Source: Sedimentisphaerales bacterium (GTDB taxonomy: Bacteria; Planctomycetota; Phycisphaerae; Sedimentisphaerales; SG8-4). Taken from it: a stretch of DNA of 8,681 bases. The position numbers and the translations under genes were made by a program. Each line of letters begins with the position of its first letter. Position 1 is the first letter of the stretch. Below are positions 7,440 to 8,681 of the stretch, one piece after another. The stretch covers positions 1 through 8,681 of the forward strand of contig JAFGCA010000396.1 of assembly GCA_016932895.1 (NCBI GenBank). Direction: 5' to 3'. The notes under the pieces were generated by a model. The model was not told where the DNA came from, made no database searches, and was given only the letters and a program-made list of their open reading frames with translations.

Positions 7440-8249
7440 ATGGCTGACATCCACTCCACCGCAGTGATTGGAAAGAACGTACAACTGGACGACGACGTCG
7501 TGATCGGACCGTATTGCGTCGTCGGCGACGACGTGTCCATCGGCGCCGGCACGGTTCTGGAGACGCACGTCGTCATCGCCGACCGCGTCCGGATCGGTCG
7601 CGAAAACCGGTTTTATCCCAACGGTACGATCGGGGCCTGTCCGCAGGTTCTGGGCCTGACTCCCGACTCGGCGCTGGGCGGCCTGGTGATCGGGGACCGC
7701 AACACGGTCCGCGAAAACGCCACGATTCATCCGAGCAAGTACGAGGACGCCGCCACCGAGATCGGCAGCGACAACCTCTTCATGATCAACTCGCACATCG
7801 GGCACGACTGCATCGTTGAGGACCACGTGGTCCTGAGCAACTGCGTCCAGATCGGCGGCCACGGCCACGTGGAAACGGGCGTGTGGATCAGCGGCATGTC
7901 GGCGGCCCATCAGTTTGTGACGCTGGGACGCTGGTGTTTCGCCGGCGGGCTGGCCGGCCTGACCCAGGATGTGCCGCCGTTTCTCATCGTCAGCGGGCAC
8001 TACCCCGCGACCGTGCGCGCCGTGAACAAGCGCGGCCTCGACCGCGCCGGCCTCAACGAAGAGCAGCAGGAGCGCATCGGCGAGGCCTACCGACGGCTCT
8101 ACCGTCAGGGCGGTGTGCTGCTGGCCAACGCCCGGGAGCTGGCCGCCGAGGACGGGCTCGACGAAAACGTGCGCGCCATCGTCGATTCCATCCTGCGCAG
8201 CGGCGAACACCGGTTCGGGCGATACCTGGAGACGCAGCGCAGAGAGTAG
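7440..8249 (+). CDS. lpxA: Acyl-ACP--UDP-N-acetylglucosamine O-acyltransferase LpxA (divergent)
   Basis: LpxA transfers a 3-hydroxyacyl chain from ACP to the 3-position of UDP-GlcNAc, the first step of lipid A synthesis. The product has 269 residues (262 in E. coli). ATG 7440 is chosen over the in-frame TTG at 7404 because 'MADIHSTAVIG' is the usual N-terminus; only a weak site (GAGGTG 7420-7425, CAGG 7426-7429) precedes it. A hexapeptide beta-helix covers about 1-185 and a helical C-terminal domain follows. His122 in 'HIGHDC' matches catalytic E. coli His125. His119, His141, His157 and Arg202 match His122, His144, His160 and Arg204. The E. coli QDLK segment (Asp74, Lys76) is replaced by a longer stretch, 'PQVLGLTPDSALGG' (68-81), and 'IHRG' by 'IHPS'. 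Gly170 occupies the chain-length position of E. coli Gly173. lpxC-fabZ lies 47 bases upstream. The family and role are well supported by context; the exact sugar substrate is less certain. Confidence 0.88.
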   Translation: MADIHSTAVIGKNVQLDDDVVIGPYCVVGDDVSIGAGTVLETHVVIADRVRIGRENRFYPNGTIGACPQVLGLTPDSALGGLVIGDRNTVRENATIHPSKYEDAATEIGSDNLFMINSHIGHDCIVEDHVVLSNCVQIGGHGHVETGVWISGMSAAHQFVTLGRWCFAGGLAGLTQDVPPFLIVSGHYPATVRAVNKRGLDRAGLNEEQQERIGEAYRRLYRQGGVLLANARELAAEDGLDENVRAIVDSILRSGEHRFGRYLETQRRE

Positions 8250-8264
8250 TGCGGCGACCGTGCT

Positions 8265-8291
8265 GGCGCCGACCGGGACCTCGGTTGCGCC
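8265..8291 (+). other. Imperfect inverted repeat between lpxA and the oxidoreductase gene
   Basis: GGCGC-C-GACCG (8265-8275) can pair with CGGTTGCGCC (8282-8291) around a 6-base loop, with one bulged C and one G-U pair. It starts 15 bases after the lpxA stop. No T-run follows, so it is not a standard terminator. It may be an intercistronic RNA hairpin or chance pairing in GC-rich DNA. Confidence 0.3.
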
Positions 8292-8340
8292 GAAGCGCGA
8301 GGCACGGCCGTTCGCAACGGGGGGGTAGTGGGAGTGTGTC

Positions 8341-8681
8341 ATGGAAAACGACAAGATTCGCACGGCGGTCATCGGGGCCGGCAAGATGGGCTCCATTCAC
8401 GCCAAGGTCTACAATCAGTTGCCCGACAGCGAGCTGGTCGCGGTCGTGGACGCCGACGCTAAAAGGGCGCAGAGACTCGCGGAAAGACACGACTGCCTGG
8501 CCTTCACCGACTGCAAGGACGTGCTGGACAAGGTCGATGCCGTCACCGTGGCCACGCCGACCGTGACGCACCTGCAACTGGCCCGGCCCTTCCTGCGGCG
8601 TAAGATCCCGGTCCTCATCGAGAAACCGCTGGCCTCGAGCGTTCGCGAAGGGCGCAAAATCGTCTCGCTGGCCAAGCGCCA
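8341..8681 (+). CDS. Gfo/Idh/MocA-family oxidoreductase, N-terminal part (3' end outside window)
   Basis: The frame is open from ATG 8341 to the right edge, about 113 residues; GGGAG at 8330-8334 is a good ribosome site. It begins with an NAD(P)-binding Rossmann fold: 'AVIGAGKMGSIHA' (9-21) carries the dinucleotide-binding glycines. 'LVAVVDAD' (32-39) ends the second strand, with the acidic residue that often selects NAD. 'VTVATPT' (68-74) and 'VLIEKPLA' (91-98) follow; Lys95 is the conserved Lys of the family's EKP motif. Family members oxidise or reduce sugars and sugar nucleotides. The substrate-binding half is unseen, so the reaction cannot be read here. Placement 91 bases after lpxA suggests a role in lipid A or envelope sugar metabolism. 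One family member, GnnA, oxidises the 3-OH of UDP-GlcNAc and is encoded beside lpxA in Acidithiobacillus, so that is a candidate. The family is certain; the specific function is open. Confidence 0.9.
   Translation, partial: MENDKIRTAVIGAGKMGSIHAKVYNQLPDSELVAVVDADAKRAQRLAERHDCLAFTDCKDVLDKVDAVTVATPTVTHLQLARPFLRRKIPVLIEKPLASSVREGRKIVSLAKR

Noticed and set aside
7440..8249. A PglD/WbpD-type sugar acetyltransferase instead of LpxA
   Set aside because: The HIGHDC and HQF motifs, QDVPP segment, helical C-terminal domain and lpxC-fabZ neighbour all fit LpxA.
8265..8291. Rho-independent terminator after lpxA
   Set aside because: The stem is imperfect and no T-run follows.
7389..8396. 335-codon antisense frame over lpxA
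   Set aside because: Shadow of lpxA hexapeptide repeats; the + strand product has conserved histidines and the right neighbours.

Overview
The window is a GC-rich piece of chromosome from a Gram-negative-type (diderm) bacterium. A planctomycete of the Phycisphaerae type is my best guess. It rests on three things: a planctomycete-style lamin-tail-domain protein at the left edge, a fused LpxC-FabZ protein, and a full outer-membrane and lipid A gene set in high-GC DNA. Fused LpxC-FabZ is also typical of Bacteroidetes, but their DNA is usually less GC-rich. The lineage is inferred, not proven.

Layout, all on the + strand. (1) 1-477: C-terminal part of a lamin-tail-domain protein whose start lies outside the window. 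(2) 478-636: a 159-base gap with a near-consensus sigma70-type promoter (516-544) and a strong predicted hairpin (575-619) in the leader of the next gene. (3) 637-2067: dnaB, the replicative helicase. (4) 2074-4347: bamA, the outer-membrane beta-barrel insertase, 6 bases after dnaB. (5) 4399-4998: an OmpH/Skp periplasmic chaperone. (6) 5061-6110: lpxD. (7) 6082-7392: an lpxC-fabZ fusion overlapping lpxD by 29 bases. (8) 7440-8249: lpxA. (9) 8341 to the right edge: the N-terminal part of a Gfo/Idh/MocA-family oxidoreductase. No gap between genes exceeds 160 bases. I saw no RNA genes, mobile elements or CRISPR arrays.

How the genes work together: bamA, skp, lpxD, fabZ and lpxA form the classic outer-membrane biogenesis cluster. 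BamA and Skp deliver and insert outer-membrane proteins. LpxA, LpxC and LpxD carry out the first three committed steps of lipid A synthesis, and FabZ works in the fatty acid cycle that draws on the same 3-hydroxyacyl-ACP pool. Here LpxC is fused to FabZ and sits inside the cluster, and the upstream partner is dnaB. The only good promoter I can see is ahead of dnaB, so helicase and envelope genes may share one transcript.

The most unusual points are these. The LpxA keeps its catalytic histidines but lacks the Asp-Leu-Lys segment of the E. coli enzyme, and it is followed by an NAD(P)-type oxidoreductase of the family that contains GnnA (UDP-GlcNAc 3-dehydrogenation). This raises the untested possibility of a modified lipid A precursor. 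The LpxC half has Phe in place of the conserved His of the Gly-Leu-His-x-Gly motif. No wholly unknown system is evident; the window is mostly housekeeping genes in an uncommon arrangement.
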